This document shows positions 22,717 to 33,779 of a DNA stretch of 64,000 bases, piece by piece (the first letter of the stretch is position 1; every line of letters begins with the position of its first letter). Location: contig RSEE01000079.1 of assembly GCA_003971905.1 (NCBI GenBank), forward strand, positions 124,001 to 188,000. The letters are read 5' to 3'. The notes under the pieces are model-generated. The model had not been told where the DNA came from and ran no database searches. It saw only the letters and a list, made by a program, of their open reading frames with translations. The translations under genes were made by a program, and so were the position numbers. Source of the DNA: Moniliella sp. 'wahieum' (lineage: Eukaryota > Basidiomycota > Moniliellomycetes > Moniliellales > Moniliellaceae).

Positions 22717-25215
22717 TCCTCAGGTAACGGTGGCGCCATACCGCCTTGCTGCTGTGCCACCTGGTCCCGTGCCTCGAGGAAACGCCGTAGCTGCTCCTTC
22801 TCTGTCAATGGCGGGGCGGAGGAGCTGGCAGGGGCCGAGGAAGGTGTGGCGACCGAGGCCGAGGCTGAGGTTGTCGCTGCGGCCAAGTTGTCTGGGAGGG
22901 GCGGGGCCATTCCGCCTTGTTGCTGAGCGACGCGGTCGCGTGCCTCGAGGAAGCGGCGCAACTGTTCCTTTTCAGTCAAGGCTGGGCCTGAGGAGGTGCC
23001 TGCTGGAGCTGAGGCAGGAAGTAAGTTAGCAGGTAAGGGGGGTGCCAAGCCACCTTGTGTTGAACTACTTGGTCCCGCGCCTCGAGGAAGCGCCGTAACT
23101 GTTCTTTCTCTGTTGGTGCTGGTCCCAGTGATGGTTTGGCAGTGGGGGGGCAAATGCGTTGTCCACATCCAACGGTCGTGAAGCACCGGTAAAGGGGGTT
23201 CCGGATGCAGGTTCTTCCACTACCGCCGAGCTGGTCGAGAGCATACTAGGAACACTCTTACGTTTGACCGAAGGCGTGCCGCGCAACAAGGAGACAGGAC
23301 GTGTGGCGGGCGTGGGGATCGGGGTGGGGACCGGGGTGGTATCGAGGTTATCAGGGAAAGGAGCTGGGGCAGAAAAAGTGGATTGGTATGCCTCGGCCTC
23401 GGCGCGGGCTCGAGCGAAACGCCAAGCTTTCTCTTCCTCGGCCGAGAGGGGCTGGGAGGAAGTCACTTGGGCCTGGTACGCCTGGCCCGCCCGCGTCGCA
23501 GCTTCAAGCGCTTGGTTCGTATGGCTCTGCTGCTGGGCGGGTGTACAAGCGTTCCTTCTCTACCTCGGCCGCGGCACCAGGGATGTGGCGGGGGAGCATG
23601 TCCTGTGCCTGCTCGGGCGCCAGACCCAGCAGGCCCGAGTGGCCCCGGTCAATCTGATTGGTTAGCGCCAACTCCTCGTCCCTATCCAAGCCCGGCGGCA
23701 TGCTTTGGTGCGCAAACGCAGCCCGAACAGGCATTGGCGCCACCGTTCCCGGAGGCAAGTTTCGCCGCGCAGGATCGGGGTAAGGACGAGTGGCATCAAA
23801 TGCGCCGGCGATGCCGCGACCGGCGAAATTAGGTCCACTCAATGCCCAGCTGAGACCAGTGTTGGTACTGGTCAAGGTGTTGCTCCGTTGCAGGGTGGGG
23901 GTGAGGGTGGACATGGTGGGAGCCGGATCCAGATGTGGGGTGGGGCGGGGACTCGCTTCCGGTTCCAGCGTCGGGCCGGGTTCGGGGTCCACCCCGGGCG
24001 CCGGGGCTGGTGCCAGCGACGGGTCTGATAGCCCAGCGACATACCCAATCTTGGGCAGAATTTTGGCCGACTCGGCACGGGAAAAGGAGGAGATCTTAAT
24101 GGGAAGATGATCAATCACGATGGTTTGCTTGTTGACCTCAACGGCCAGGCGCAGGCTAAGGCAAAGGCAAAGGCAAAACAGGGCCAACGTTAGTGTCTCG
24201 TGGGAACCAGCAAGTCATAAAGTCATACCAGCAGGCTGGAGACGACGTACGTATAAGAAACCTCGATGTGCTTGGCAGTACTGATAGTCATGAGAGCGTG
24301 ATGCTTGGAGATGGGTAGGCTAAGGTCGTACAGTCTCGATTCGGCAGGCGACAGCTTCTTTCCTGTGGGGAAGGAGCGGGTGGCAACGGTGGTGACCCGC
24401 TGCGATGCAGTTGACTTTGCGCCGGCCGGGTCGGGGCGGGGCTTGCCCTTTCCCTTGACGTCGGCAGCCAGGGAAGGGGAGCCAGTAAAGGTGACCGTCT
24501 CCTTGAGGGAAAGCGTGATGTGTTTGGGCTTTACGGCCTTGGTCGCCTCGCTGACCAATGCAACTCGTGCATCGATCGAGTCGCCAGGGCCAAAGCAGTG
24601 CTGATTGTGCATCAGGGTGAGCTTGACGTCGCCCGTGTCGGTGCGGACTTGGGCCTCGTTGGTGTCGGGGTAGTTGTAGAGGAACCAGGGGGGTGAAGGT
24701 CATGCTTGACGAGAACAACGGGGTGGGTGGTCTGGATGATGCTGCTGACAGCGGCCTCCTTCTTGCGGAAGACGCCACGGCGCATTCGGACACAGAGGGA
24801 GGCAACCAGTTCATACGCCACCTCGCTCTGCTTGTCGATGCGCGCGGACGGGGGGAGGGCCTCGGGGATGGGGAGGCGAAAGGGGAACTGGTGGGAAGTG
24901 AGCACCTGCCAGTGGTCGGCGTCGGGATCGGATGGGTTGGTGGCGGGCGCATCGAGGTGGCGGGAGGGGTTGGCGCGCCAGACAGTGAGCGGGCCGCTGC
25001 CGATAAGCTCGCCCCAGTGCTCGCCACCGGGGATGGACTCGAGCTTGCGCAGCTCGACACGCAGCCACGATGCGTTGAGGCCCTTGCCCAGGCGCACATC
25101 GACGGTGCCGGCAATGGCGGCGGCGGGGCGGTCGGGCGAGGGGGGATGCCGGGCCATCCCTGGACGAAGGAGGTGCCGCGGGCGGGGCGGAGGCCGAGCT
25201 GTTGCTCTGGGACAT
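21304..25215 (-). CDS. Arrestin-fold adaptor with nine tandem C-terminal repeats
   Basis: The N-terminal half is an arrestin-like sandwich, as in fungal ART/LDB19 adaptors that recruit Rsp5 ubiquitin ligase to membrane transporters. Seen in order: GTVDVRLGKGLNASWLRVEL, HWGELIGSG, QFPFRLPIPEALPPS, VAYELVASL, CFGPGDSIDARVALV, ITLSLKETVTF, LSLPISKHHALMTIS, VEVSYT-type strand, then LRLAVEVNKQTIVIDHLPIKI. A GT..AG intron at 24156-24250 joins SYT to LRLAVEV in frame. The C-terminal half (about 21700-23130) has nine tandem units of roughly 55 residues, each with TEKEQLRRFLEARDQVAQQ, MAPPLPED, a poly-Ala run and a PSASASAP linker. A VPSY near the end (21600) is a possible PY-like ligase motif; no PPxY is seen. 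Start at 25215 (MSQSNSSASAPPA) needs one repair in the C run near 25145; several one- or two-base shifts also occur among the repeats. Repaired length near 1270 residues. Confidence 0.75.
22285..22321. repeat. (GCA)n run
   Basis: Twelve GCA triplets; poly-Ala in the arrestin-adaptor frame. Confidence 0.9.
22647..22711. repeat. (GCA)n run, interrupted once
   Basis: About twenty-one GCA triplets, interrupted by one extra G near 22656, which shifts the frame of the poly-Ala run. Confidence 0.9.
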
Positions 25216-25657
25216 GCTGGGGGGGCAGCTGGCCGATGGCGGTCGGGGGGCAGTTGGGGGCGCAGCCGCCGCGCAGCGCAGGCCCAACGACTTGCACACT
25301 TGAACATTGCAATTGCGCTCGCGCGCCGGGTGGCGCAGCAGTCAGCGGCCGAGCACCGCAGCGGTGACGTGGATCGACAGCGGGCCCCGGCTGCCGCAGT
25401 GCCCGCCTCGCCCTCCTCTCCCTGCAGCCTCTGCGCTGCCCCCATGCCTCCCTGCCGGTCTGCTGCCTCCCCAGATACAAAGCCGATCGACGGCCATGGC
25501 GAGCTGCACCGCACACGCAGCCCCGAGGGATTAATTATTAATTACATGGCCCCCTCGACAGACACCCCCACTAGTTACCTACACCCCCCACACCCGCACC
25601 CGCACTCGCACCCGCGGGCCCATGCCCAGGCTGGAGGCTCAAGCGGGCGTTGAACGT

Positions 25658-25830
25658 AATTGATGATCCCCCATCTGTCATGCTCCAGCACCAGCAGGAG
25701 CCAGGCATGGATCATCCATCCGTCGCTAGCATCCAAAGCCACGGTTACGGGTCACGCGTCAGGGGTGCGGGACTACGTGCTGATGCGGCAGGGTGGATTG
25801 GAAAAGCATACCAAAACAGGCAGCCGGCTG
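25658..25830 (+). repeat. Duplicated intergenic block X, copy A
   Basis: Runs from AATTGATGATCCCC to CAGGCAGCCGGCTG. Matches the reverse complement of 41438-41676, including GTCGCTAGCATCCAAAGCCACG and GGGACTACGTGCTGATGCGG (each within 22 bases, here cut to GTCGCTAGCATCCAAAGCCA). Confidence 0.85.
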
Positions 25831-27137
25831 CTGGGCACCAATGCTGTATGGCCGAGACAGCCTGCCCTCTGGTGCTTCCCTCAGAGAGACACCTGTATGC
25901 TTGTGTCACATGTCACGCTGGTGGGTAGTCATTGCGTTGCCGAGCTGGTCTGCCCCCTGCTGCCCGCATGCCGCCTGCCCTCTGGTGCCCACCTATGAGA
26001 GGGAACTTGAACTACACATGGCCGTCTCGTCGCCAGAGCAGCGTCCATACCACGCCCCCATTTGGTGCTAACACGTCTCTGAGCGTACCGCCTCCCACCG
26101 TGGGGCAGGCGATGGATCTGCCGTCTTTCCGCAACAGTGCATGCTCACCGCTAGCATCCTGCCAAATTTTAACGAGGACGAATGAGAAACGGCTGAGATA
26201 TGGGCATTTTTTGATATCAGCTTCCTACATGACCATCTCATCTCAGCTTGTCTCGATTGCGATTGGCACCTCTCTCTGGCTCTGGGTCAGACCTCAACCG
26301 AGCCTCACGCTGTAGTCTACTCCCCCGCCGTCCACCAGAGCGTGCCTGCACCGACTACCATCTGCATCTGTGCACAAGCTCGAAGTGATGGTGCATAGTA
26401 GCAGGTTCAAATACGGACAGGTCGGTGTGGAGTGTGCGCCCGTACCCCACCAATTGTCGTCCGATCTAAAAACTGGTAGCGGCCCATCCTGCACAGCATT
26501 CGTATCTTCCAGGGGAAGTAACGCACTCGCGGACTCGACCAGGATTGAGGTCAGAACACTTAATACATCTGACCGGAGGTCCAAATGGCAGATGACCTAT
26601 GTTGATGGGATCAGATCAGTACTGCACCCATTCTCGTCAAACAATAGATTGGATACGTTTTCACATCGTGAACAAGAAACGGGCCTTCCATGGGAGGTAA
26701 GGCGCTCCAAGGTTGAACAAGAATTGAGGTCACCCCACGTCCAAACATCAGAGGTTTAGTCAAAACACCGGATGGTCAGTACGGATGGTGCCGGCGCTCC
26801 TCCAATTCTGGACGGATCTGTGGGATCTGTGAAGGATTCATTGTACTCTCGAATCAGGCCTTTCAGGAGAGCTCATTGGCATTTTTATTGGTCCAGGATT
26901 GGAGCCACACCACTTCCATATAGCTCAGGTCGGGTCCAGACGGCGCACTGTTCGATCAAACAAGATCGGCGCACCACCAATTCTGGACGGATCTGAGAAT
27001 GAATGGGTGCGCATGGTGCCCCAGGTAGTCCTGTTTCAGATGCGCACAGGTGGAGGGCCAGGCGGGGCACAGTGATGGAGAACGGGCATGTGGCGCTGGA
27101 CGAGCTGGTGGTATAGTGGTTTGGTCTCATCGGTGGC

Positions 27138-28098
27138 GGCCGAGCCAATGTGACGGCGCAGGCCACGCATGCGGGAAATGGAGCGACCGTTCCCCTCGGC
27201 CCGGCACACTGCGTAAGTTGCTGCTTCGCAGATCCACAACACCATCCTCTTTGGCCCACTCAACGTCCAGCACAATTGCGTGAAGGCTAAAAGTGCCCGG
27301 TTGTCCCCAACAGCATTTCGGATGCAGCCACTGGCTTGACCTGCGATGGGGTCCAGCACAACAACTTGGCGGGGACGTTGGCGGTGCAGCGCTACGTGTT
27401 TAACCACTTTGTTACCTCTGTGTCTCTTCCCACACTGTCATCCTGCGACTTTTTGCTGACTTGGTCTTTGCCCAGGACTGTGGGCGATCGTCAATATGTT
27501 CAATGCTTATATCTCAGGCATCTCAGAGCCTCAACCCTCCACCCGAGGCTGGGAGTATAGGCGGGCCATATAGGAGTGGTGCGGAAATATGATGGTCTGA
27601 GAGCAGTGGATGACCACTGACATATAATGGCACCGCGAGAGATATGGTCATGCGTCGCGTGTCATGCTGTTCGTATTTACCTCGTCAACAAGGGTCTGCT
27701 TTGCCAAGAGAGGGCGTCGCAATGGAGGTTGGGACGAGGGCGATCTCAAGAACTCGAGAAAGAGGTATGGCGCTTGAAATTCATGAAGGCGGACGGGATG
27801 GCAAAGGAGGAAGGTGGAACGGCGATCTGGGAGTCCCTCTATCGTTCTAGGTATTAAGGTTTTGTAACACAGTGACTAGTGATGCATGATGCATGATGTG
27901 TGTCATGCATGTCGCATGTCGCATGTCACATGCCACAAGCATGTCACCAGCGTCATCGATCGTTGTCACGCGTCATGTCTCACACTGTCATCGATCATCT
28001 CAATCACTGAATGATCGAATCATCGGTCATCGACCTAAGGTTCCTTGTCCCTCATCTATGCCCATCTGTGCCTGCCCCTCCCCCGCCTCAGGCACGAT
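27138..28098 (+). repeat. Duplicated intergenic block Y, copy A
   Basis: Matches the reverse complement of about 41684-43043 over nearly its full length, with scattered substitutions and small indels. Lacks a 462-bp segment present in copy B: the join sits at CACACTGTCA, 27431-27440. The Cys-rich frame that is open in copy B is broken here. Ends about 60 bases from the phosphodiesterase stop codon. Confidence 0.88.
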
Positions 28099-28158
28099 CA
28101 CGTTCCCGTTCCACGTCCAACGTTGACGCCCAGTTGCATTGCATCTTCCCTTGCATCT

Positions 28159-31100
28159 TCAGCACTCGATCCGCTGTCCCTGCCGCGCCAGCTCGATCCG
28201 CACCCCCAGCCGCGCCCGTTTCTCCCACGCCCGCAGCTCCGACAAGATCCGGTGCTGCATCGAGCGCGGGTCCGGGTAGAGTGGCACATCCTCTTCTCCT
28301 TCGTCTTCTTCTTCTTCTTCTTCTTCTCCCTCCTCCTTCCCCTCCGCGTCCCTGTTCCCTTCCCCGTTCTGCTCGCCGGCATCCTTGTGCTTGGTTGCGC
28401 CTTGCGCGCCGGTCGCTGACTCCGCGTGGTCTTCGTCCTCGTCCTCGTCCTCGTCGCGCAAGTAGGATGGGTAAAGCGCCGACTTGACGTGGATGACAAT
28501 TAGTGTCAGGCCCTGGAGCATTCCGCGTAGACCGCGTAGGTCCGCTTGCTCTTGCTCGCTCATAGCAGGCAGCGGAGGCAGTCCCTTGAGAGCTCTCCAG
28601 CGCTGTTCCAGTTCACGGTACTGTTCCCGTACAGTCCGTGCGAGCGCGACGAGTTCGACGGGCCAAAAGGCGGCGCTGAGGTGACCGTACAATGTCGGGA
28701 GCGGGGTTCGGCAGGAAAACTGCACTCGAGAAAGATGGCATTGAGACGGCCTTGGAGGTAAAGCTGCGCAGCGCGAGTCCAGACGGCTTGGTTGCCTGTC
28801 CAGCCCATGGGGATGAAGTTCACTGGGCAAGGTGGGTGGAGAACGCAGACCGGGACGTAGTTCTTCTCCTTTGGTTTCGTCGTTCGTATCTGTCGATTCG
28901 GCCGGGTCGCCGCGCTTGGAGGCTAGCGCCGCCAATTCCGTCCATACTTCCTCAGCATCTTCATCGGACAAGCTACTGCGAGCCTGTGAGCTGCGGTGCC
29001 AGACCGACGGACGCGGTAGGTTGAACAGCGACGGAGGCGGCGGACAGGCCAGTGCATCCCCCCGCCAGCTAACATGTCACTCTCCACATCGCCAAAGAAG
29101 ACCACGGCGCCCCCCTGCGCCGGATTGTGGAGCACAAACGCAGTGCTTTCCAAGCGATCTTCAATGTCGTCGGGAGGTCGTTGTGCTTCCGGTTTGGCCA
29201 CCTCACTTTCGTTGGGGGACGCAGAGGCGGGCACCGAGACCTGGGCCACGGACAGAGCCGGCTCCTTGGCAGAGGAAGAACTGGGGTTGGGATCTGGCTT
29301 GGACGCATCTCCACCGTGAGCAGTTCCACTTTGGCCCGGGGCCGATTCGGCCAACTCTTCTTCTTCTTCCTCTTCGTCCTCTTCGTCTTCTTCTCGCTCG
29401 TTAATGGAGGGAATCTCATGCAGCTTCTCCTTGCCCTCAGCCCGATCGAGACGGTAGGTAGGCGAGTCGAGGACAGAGGGAGAGCTCTCCTCGTACGCTA
29501 GCTGTTGCGAAAAGCTGGCCCGCATCGTGGGCGAAGCATCTCGGCTCGGGGAACGTGTGGTACCGGGGTAAGGCTCGGTGAAAATTACTTTGGGGTGATC
29601 CCTCGTCGCGCGCCGACCCAGGGGAGAGGCAAGAGCAGTGGCAGTAGGTGGGGAGGGGGTGACACGCGGCGGACTGTGACTGTACTGTGTCATTTCCAGC
29701 TGGGACAGCGGCATCATCGTCTTGGTTGACAAGCCCGTGTCGACCGAATGAGGATGGGGCAAAGGGGGTCGCTGCGGCTCTTCTCCATCTTCCAACTCTT
29801 TCACCCCGGGCAACGGTTCGGCCGCTCGGAATGGTCGGGCCGAAGGGGAGGGAGGTGCGGTAGCAAGCCGCTCGGGCGCTGATCGACGTCCTTGCGCATG
29901 CGCAGGATACGGCACGCCGTATCCCAATCCACTCAACGACTTTCTCGGGTCGGTAAAGTAATTCCCATACGCACCATACGGCGGCGGCACCGTTCCGTAC
30001 CCATACCCGTACCCGTACGCATGCGCCCCAGGCGCATAGGCAAACCCATGGGGCAAAGGGCTGTGGCCATGGGGTGCAGCGGGTGTTTGGGAACTGCGCC
30101 GGCGCATCGTACCCGCCGGCCCAGAAAAGGAGAAAGACAGACTGTTGGTATAAGGGTAACTGTGGGCATAGGGAAGCCCGGCCGTGGGCGCGAGCGAGCC
30201 TCGTCCTAGTGCCGCTTGAAGCGCAGCATGCTGTTCTGGACGATCAAAGGCGTAGCTATGCGCACGACGCAGCGCGAGGGCAGGTGCCATGGTTGTAACC
30301 CTTGGGGAGCGGGGATGGGCGGGGCGTAGCTGTGCGATCCGGCCTGCGACGGCGCTTGGGACGCGACTTGCGATGGACCTTGGGAAGGCGCGATGGCCGA
30401 GGTGCCCCCGGCGGAAGCGGGGGCCGAGGGTGCTGCCGAGCCCACGGGAGCAGTCACAGATCCACGTCCTCCTGACGAAACTGAGTCGCGCGGCTCGGAG
30501 GTGGTAGGTGCGACCGAGGCCGAACCGCTAGGCTCGGTTATGTCCCAGTCTTCGGGTGCGATGCGGGGGTCGCGGCCGTGGCTCACAGGGAACGCTTCGA
30601 CTTCCAACCATCCCTCGAGGATCGAGGTTCGCACCACCGGGGTGAGGCTGGGCAAGGGAACAACGCGTCAGTTGGAAAGATAGTCGCAAGAAGGGTGGGG
30701 CGAGAAGGAGGAACATACGGAGATAGGCTGTACAGCGTGGCACAAAATCCGTTTGGATCATCGTTTTCCGACGAAGCGTCCGGAGCCCAGTCTGCCAGCG
30801 GCGGCCATGCCGACCCATCAAATAGACAGTCCCGGATAGTCGACAAGACGCCCCGGAGGCCATACACGTTTCTCATGCCCGGCAGAGCGGCACATGCAAG
30901 AGCCATACCCAAGGTATGGTCCAGATGGGTGTGAGACACGAGGAACGCACGCACATACGCGCCCATGCCCTACCTTCCACAGCAGCTGTTGGTGCCGAGA
31001 GGGGGCAACTCGTCGTCGTCCAGGCCGAGGCAGGGGTGGAGATTGGAGCGCAGTCAAGTCGGGCACGCCCACAAACGCTGGGCCGTAGCTGTACTCCTCG

Positions 31101-31636
31101 TCCGATTCGGGGTATCCATCGGGCTTGAGATGGGGTCGGCGGCGCGGATGCCGGCGGCGATGCCGGGAGCGCTGCAGTGCCCCGCCGCCAGGAATGCGTT
31201 CGGGCTGTCGCAGCGTGCGCTCCAGGCCACCGAGAAAGGTACCCCCTTCAATCGCGATGCACCCGTCTTCCCAACCCCATTCGCCATCTTCCTCGTCCAA
31301 TCCCGCGTCCTGCGGCGCTCCGTCAGGTGGGGGCTGCTGAGGATGGGACTTGGACTGGGACTGAGATTGGGGCGGGGAGCGAGGGAGTGGAGAGGGTGGA
31401 ACGGGCCGGGGACGGCCCCCGGGTTTGACGAGGTAGCAGGAGGAGTCGGTCTCAAGGGGGCCGCCGCCGGCGCCGAGACAGACAAAGGTGAAGTTGGCGC
31501 GGGCGGCGGGGGCGGGGCGGGGGGGGGTGGCAGAGGTGCTGCCGCTGCCGCTGTCGCTGCCGCTGCCGCTGTCGCTGCCGCTGCCGCTGTCGCTGCCGCT
31601 GCCGCTGCCGCTGGCAGCATCGAGGTCGGCCTGCAT
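28159..31636 (-). CDS. PDE1: Class II (Pde1-type) cAMP phosphodiesterase with large insert
   Basis: Low-affinity cyclic-AMP phosphodiesterase of the metallo-beta-lactamase-like class II family, which lowers cAMP in glucose and nutrient signalling. Seen in order: FTFVCLGAGGGPLETDSSCYLV, GCIAIEGGTFLGGLE, the metal motif VSHTHLDHTLG at 30930, YGLRGVLSTIRDCLFDG, TSILEGWLEVEAFPVSHG, then after a long insert LESTAFVLHNP..VVFFGDVESD, LNAIFLECSFP, LYGHLSA and LIVIHVK, ending in RLGVRIELARQG. An intron at 30648-30718 (GT..AG) is certain; another junction probably lies just upstream of VRAFLVSHTH. About 370-400 low-complexity residues (YGYGYG, Pro/Ser-rich, a Glu run) separate the SHG and GDVE metal ligands, and a 60-residue acidic insert splits the C-terminal part. 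Repaired length is near 1100 residues versus 350-450 for relatives. Start at 31636 (MQADLDAASGSGSG) is tentative. Confidence 0.85.
31541..31612. repeat. 18-bp Ser/Gly-coding minisatellite
   Basis: Units of GCTGCCGCTGCCGCTGTC; on the minus strand they encode the DSGSGS repeats at the phosphodiesterase N-terminus. Confidence 0.85.
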
Positions 31637-32503
31637 CTGGCGAGCGCGGGGGACGAGGCCGCGGGGGGCATGGAAGAGCTTGAGGTGACGGGGGACGCGG
31701 TCGGTGGTCGCATACCAGACGGCGCCGACGTCGGTGTCGGAGCGGGCATCGGAGTCGGAATGGGAGTCGGAGTGGGAGCCGGGGCCGGAGCGGTGGCGGG
31801 CGGCGTGGGGCAGCGGGCATGGTGGGAGTGGGGGTGGAGATGGCCGTCGCGTGCGTCGAGCCGTCGCCCATCGGCTGGGGGTTGCGTTGGGGGGCTGGGC
31901 GGCTGCCTGGCGATTGGGGGGGCCAGGATGGATAAGACTAAGCGCTTGCTAAGGCCTGGCCTCCAACGCCCCCAGCCCACTGCCCCCCTGCCTTGCTATG
32001 GCATCCTGTCCACACACTGCCCCGGCGCCCGCCCACGCACTGTCCCGCCCAGGCACCAGCTGACCCGTCACGCATGGCTCACCCGTCACCTGGAACCCAG
32101 CACAGCTCGGCACTGAGACTCAGTGCCATCACAGCGCACATCACATGTCACATGGCCCGTCGCCCACGTCACGCGTCACGAAGGTCACCGCTCCCACGTC
32201 ACCCCCTGTCCCCCACGCATGGGCGGCACCTCGCCCGTCTCTGCCCAATCAATACTGCCCAGTGCCATTTCCCTCCGGCCGCATCCATCATGCATCAATA
32301 TGCAATCTTCAATTGGCAATGTTGCAATCCATCCGCATGTCGGATCTTGCAATGTTGCAATCCCTCCTCTCCGACCTCACATCCACTCCTCCCCCCACAT
32401 CACCTCCACCGCACGGCGTTCCCACCCACCCTGCCCCGCTCGCCATCTCGTCTCCACCACCGCCGCCACAACCACCCCCCCCACCACCATCCCCCCCCTC
32501 CCG
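31637..32503. other. Divergent intergenic region
   Basis: Upstream of both the phosphodiesterase (-) and the RING protein (+). Holds GGAGTCGGAGTGGGAG-type purine/GT repeats near 31730-31800, an ACATCACATGTCACATGG and ACGTCACGCGTCACG cluster at 32133-32180, and three copies of ATGTTGCAATCC-like sequence at 32318-32362. Confidence 0.45.
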
Positions 32504-33733
32504 ATGAGCGCCTGGGACTCCGAATACGACTCTGACTGGGTCTCTCAACACGACCACGACTGGTACTCCGACCAGGATGTCGCCTGGGATTCCGAAACAA
32601 GCCTTGGCGGCACCGCCTACCGCCCTGCGCGCTTCCGCGTTCCTCGCCACGCCCACATCGACGACGAGGATGATGACGAGGTCCCCTTGGACTTCTTCCA
32701 TGAGGATGACGACGAGGGCCCCTTGGACTTCTTCAATGAGGATGACGACGAGGGCCCCTTGGATTTCTTCGATGGCGATGACGACGAGGTCCCCTTGGAT
32801 TTCTTCGATACCCTCTTCGGAGCATATGCCGCCAACCTTGCTACCGACTCCAACCACACCCGCACCCCCAATCCTTTCCCCCCCCTTCCCTTCATGCACT
32901 TGGCCCTGGACACCTTCCTGTCCGACCACGCCTCTCGCGTTCCTTCGCCTTCCTCCCCCTCTGCCAGCGCCCCCAACGGCACCATGCCCGAGGAGGATGT
33001 CCTCACTCCCACTCGCTTCTCCGACCCCGATTCCGATTTCGATTCTGACCCCTACCCCGATCCCCATCCCCGCCCCTTGGCCCGACCGTCGCCCGAGCAG
33101 GTTGTCGAATCTGACTCGGATGCCACTCAACCTGACCTTTCTGACGACAGTGTGGCGCCGCAGCCCCTGAGCCCGGCCGCGCTCGCTTACCGCGTCCCAA
33201 CATCCAACACGCCTCTCCATCCCGCCCTCTGTCTAAGCGACAACGCGAGCAACACCTCGAACAACCCCACTCCAAGCGCTCCAAGGTGAATCACTCTGCT
33301 GGCCTCCGACGCCTGTCCCCCACGGCGAGCACTCCCCTGCTTAGTAGCCGATCTGAGGGGGAAACAAGTTCCACCTTTGCTTCCTCCTGCTGCGACTCCC
33401 GCTCCCATTGCCGCCACAACCACGGTGGCAGTGGCAATCAAGTCGGCTCCGTTGCCCAGCAGATCCCAGCTTTGACCAACACTGCCACGTGCCCCATTTG
33501 TCTTGAAGTGCCACGCAACGCGGTGGCCACCCCTTGCGGTCACATGTTCTGTGGCGAATGTCTTTTCTCTTCCCTTCGTTTCGAGGCAACCAAGGCCCAG
33601 GAAGAAGAAGAGGTGCGGGACCGCAGGGCCGTAGCGCAGGCTGTACTATGGCATAGCCCGTCTCCGCAATCAGCTCGCCGCCCTTGCCCTCACCTCGGGG
33701 CGGGTTCTTCCTTTCTGCCCTGCAATTGTCCAA
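32504..33733 (+). CDS. Acidic-repeat RING-finger protein
   Basis: Probable E3 ubiquitin ligase. Start at 32504 gives MSAWDSEYDSDW, a very acidic N-terminus. Residues about 55-105 are four 12-residue repeats of the form PLDFFxEDDDEG/V. A Ser/Pro/Asp-rich middle follows, then a basic NLS-like SKRQRE..HSKRSKVN that lies one frame off; a one-base repair near 33215-33230 joins them. A C3HC4 RING begins at 33491: CPICLEVPRNAVATPCGHMFCGECL. The last Cys pair cannot be placed: after a Glu-rich stretch only scattered cysteines (CPHL, PCNCP) are seen, so either a splice or a sequence error interrupts the RING. Acidic repeats with a hydrophobic core before a RING recall SUMO-targeted ligases, but PLDFF is not a canonical SUMO-interaction motif. 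The end at 33733 is arbitrary. Confidence 0.6.
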
Positions 33734-33779
33734 CGTTCTCCGCTCCCTCCCACTCCTCCACCGCCCAGTTGCTCCAACT

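Larger units (their letters stand above)
21700..23130 (-). repeat. Nine tandem ~165-bp coding repeats with (GCA)n expansions
   Basis: Units begin at the GCTGCTCCTTCTCTGTCAG string near 21700, 21873, 22042, 22207, 22402, 22569, 22792, 22962 and 23099. Spacing is mostly 165-172 bp, lengthened to 195 and 223 bp where the embedded (GCA)n runs are expanded. Units 3 and 5 lack two bases and one base of the CTTCTCTGTCAG string. Confidence 0.9.
25216..28158. other. Gene-free region holding duplicated blocks X-A and Y-A
   Basis: Between the arrestin adaptor and the phosphodiesterase 3' end. Holds block X-A (25658-25830) and block Y-A (27138-28098), both also found inverted at 41.4-43.0 kb. Between them are short local duplications: GCCTGCCCTCTGGTG at 25858 and 25974, and CCAATTCTGGACGGATCTG near 26798 and 26976. 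No intact gene recognised. Confidence 0.55.

Noticed and set aside
22218-23186. Large open frames rich in Leu or Gln across the (GCA)n runs
   Set aside because: They are alternative frames of the poly-Ala and coiled repeats of the arrestin adaptor; only the minus-strand frame gives a consistent 55-residue unit.
27105-27130. GAGCTGGTGGTATAGTGGTTT, resembling a tRNA A box
   Set aside because: No acceptor-stem partner and no GGTTCGANTCC B box within range. A similar string near 35329 fails in the same way.
31054-31980. 308-codon Ala/Pro-rich minus-strand open frame
   Set aside because: It is a shifted reading of the phosphodiesterase N-terminus; the overlapping frame carries the conserved GGGPLETDSSCY segment.
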